Below are positions 63,173 to 64,000 of a stretch of 64,000 nt of DNA, in pieces. Where the stretch lies: contig NZ_LMJY01000017.1 of assembly GCF_001421325.1 (NCBI RefSeq), positions 124,001 to 188,000 on the forward strand, in the 5' to 3' direction. The position numbers were made by a program, and so were the translations under genes. Within the stretch, counting starts at the first letter, position 1, and each line of letters starts with the position of its first letter. Source of the stretch: Novosphingobium sp. Leaf2. Its GTDB lineage: Bacteria; Pseudomonadota; Alphaproteobacteria; Sphingomonadales; Sphingomonadaceae. The notes beneath the pieces are model-generated. The model saw nothing but the letters and a program-made list of their open reading frames with translations, did no database searches and was not told the origin of the DNA.

Positions 63173-63580
63173 ATGAGAAACCTCCTGACCGGCCTGACGA
63201 TCATGACCGTCAGCGCTTTGGGCTTCGCGGGATCGGCCATCGCCCAGGTGCCCGTGCCGCCGGCCGCCATGGGGAATCGCGGTGACATGCCGCCGCCCCC
63301 GCCGCCGCGTGATGACCAGTGCCGCGTCGGACCTGGACGCGGGATGGGGCCACGCTCCGGCCCGCGCGGTGACCTGCCCCCGCCACCCCCGCCGCCTCCA
63401 GGCGCACGTGGCGATGCACCCCCGCCCCCGCCACCCCCGCCGCCTCCAGGCGCACGTGGCGACGCACCGCCACCCCCACCGCCCCCGCCGCCGGGTGCGC
63501 GTGGTGACGCACCGCCCCCACCGCCCCCGGCCCCATGCGATGCGCCGCCACCGCCGCCTGCTGCTCCGCCTGAGGCATAA
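63173..63580 (+). CDS. Secreted RGD-polyproline repeat protein
   Basis: A 135-residue exported protein. Signal peptide ends SAIA-QV near residue 24. The mature part has five R-G-D units each followed by 6-10 prolines (residues 34-45, 63-76, 77-92, 93-107, 108-119), and a single Cys pair (C50, C122). No named family. Divergent from the OmpR-type two-component system, so it is a probable regulatory target. Found near one edge of the window. Confidence 0.75.
   Translation: MRNLLTGLTIMTVSALGFAGSAIAQVPVPPAAMGNRGDMPPPPPPRDDQCRVGPGRGMGPRSGPRGDLPPPPPPPPGARGDAPPPPPPPPPPGARGDAPPPPPPPPPGARGDAPPPPPPAPCDAPPPPPAAPPEA
63359..63529 (+). repeat. Tandem GARGD-polyproline coding repeat
   Basis: Four DNA repeats of about 36-48 bases encode G-x-R-G-D-x followed by polyproline. 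The units differ by synonymous changes (GGCGCACGTGG versus GGTGCGCGTGG), so the protein pattern is under selection or recently amplified. Replication slippage could vary the number. Confidence 0.75.
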
Positions 63581-63590
63581 AACGACAAAT

Positions 63591-63618
63591 GGGCGCCCGG
63601 TCTTATGACTGGGCACCC
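63591..63618. terminator. Hairpin between polyproline gene and RidA gene
   Basis: GGGCGCCCGGTC and GACTGGGCACCC pair at about 10 of 12 positions (wobbles) over a TTAT loop. T-rich flank on the minus strand suggests it can end the leftward RidA transcript, and it may also serve the rightward gene. Confidence 0.5.
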
Positions 63619-63670
63619 ACTGCTATGTTGATGGCGTGAGGCGCGCGACGCGCGGGCCAAGCCCCGGCGA

Positions 63671-64000
63671 TCAGGTGCGCGTGGTTGCGATCGCTTCGAT
63701 CTCGATCAGGAAATCGGGCAGGGCCAGTGTCTGCACGCCAACGATGGTGTTGGCCGCCGGCACCGCATCGCCATAGAATGCGGCAAGCTCCGCGCCGATG
63801 GGGCCAAGCATCGACGGCTCGTAATTGACCACGAACGTGCGCAGCCGCAGTACCTGCTCGGGCCCGATGTTCAGCGCGGCGAGCACCTGCCCGATGTTGG
63901 CCAGCGCCTGGCGGGCCTGCAGGCCTATGTCATTGCCGCCAACCACGGTGTAATCCTTGTCCCAAGCCACCTGCCCGGACAAGTGGACCGTGCCGGACGC
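63671..64000 (-). CDS. RidA family protein (partial at right edge)
   Basis: At least 110 residues of a RidA (YjgF/UK114) protein that deaminates reactive imines/enamines. LSGQVAWD, ARQALANIGQVLAALNIGPEQVLRLRTFVVNYEP and LPDFLIEIEAIA are typical. The frame continues without stop to the window end (ASGTVH upstream of the first internal TTG), so the start lies outside. Confidence 0.9.
   Translation of the reverse strand, partial: ASGTVHLSGQVAWDKDYTVVGGNDIGLQARQALANIGQVLAALNIGPEQVLRLRTFVVNYEPSMLGPIGAELAAFYGDAVPAANTIVGVQTLALPDFLIEIEAIATTRT

Noticed and set aside
63359..63529. Repetitive stretch considered as a CRISPR or minisatellite
   Set aside because: Units have no unique spacers, stay in one reading frame and follow a signal peptide, so it is a coding repeat.
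1..64000. tRNA, rRNA, insertion sequence, integrase or prophage genes
   Set aside because: No transposase or integrase motif, no terminal inverted repeats and no tRNA-like cloverleaf were noticed by eye in the intergenic stretches.

Overview
The window is about 64 kb of GC-rich DNA from an alphaproteobacterium, most likely a sphingomonad of the Novosphingobium/Sphingomonas type. This rests on the outer-membrane protein styles, the TTG/GTG-rich starts, the argH-lipoprotein-lysA order, the acpS-lepB-pdxJ-pyrE cluster, the aa3 oxidase cluster, and the abundance of long antisense shadow frames caused by high GC3. I see no tRNA, rRNA, insertion sequence, CRISPR array or prophage. Identification is from reading the sequence only; no database search was run.

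Region 1 (1-13.5 kb) is a surface-polysaccharide locus. Two left-hand ORFs and a GT-B glycosyltransferase all carry a short repeated module (FD..YY...PDV...HYL..G..EGR). A sugar-nucleotide epimerase follows. The divergent group kpsE-kpsM-kpsT forms an ABC-type capsule exporter. A secreted protein with a tail-fibre-like end, a sulfotransferase fused to a long coiled coil, a phytanoyl-CoA-type dioxygenase, a DUF5672 protein and a GT2 glycosyltransferase complete the accessory part. This is the most strain-variable section.

Region 2 (13.5-20.8 kb) holds a small outer-membrane barrel protein, a TonB receptor/PepSY/DUF2946 metal-uptake group whose PepSY protein has a Met/His-rich segment suggestive of copper, and a fluoride-response operon. 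The latter consists of a crcB-type fluoride riboswitch, a CLC-F-type fluoride/proton antiporter and a DUF190 protein.

Region 3 (20.8-30.7 kb) is housekeeping: a TlpA-like thiol lipoprotein, argH, an LptM-like lipoprotein, lysA, siroheme synthase N-terminal enzyme, ruvX, a DUF3089 hydrolase, an AI-2E family transporter, lepB, acpS, pdxJ and pyrE. Many of these are translationally coupled through ATGA/TGATG/GTGA overlaps.

Region 4 (30.8-42.1 kb) is the aa3 cytochrome oxidase operon (ctaC, ctaD, ctaB, a 41-residue membrane protein, ctaG, ctaE, DUF983, SURF1) running into thrC, a methyltransferase, folB and moaA-moaD-moaE. Several strong inverted repeats in and around the oxidase genes probably tune relative expression.

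Region 5 (42-64 kb) is mixed housekeeping: rplU-rpmA, two paralogous GNAT acetyltransferases, ygfZ, a nitroreductase, dihydroorotase, envelope proteins, astD, selO, a hydrolase and a glycosyltransferase, a YfgM-like protein with bamB, an ICMT-like membrane protein, a diguanylate cyclase, small orphans, and an OmpR-type two-component system. That system is divergent from a secreted RGD-polyproline repeat protein, and its kinase has its own polyproline periplasmic segment. A RidA protein runs off the right edge.
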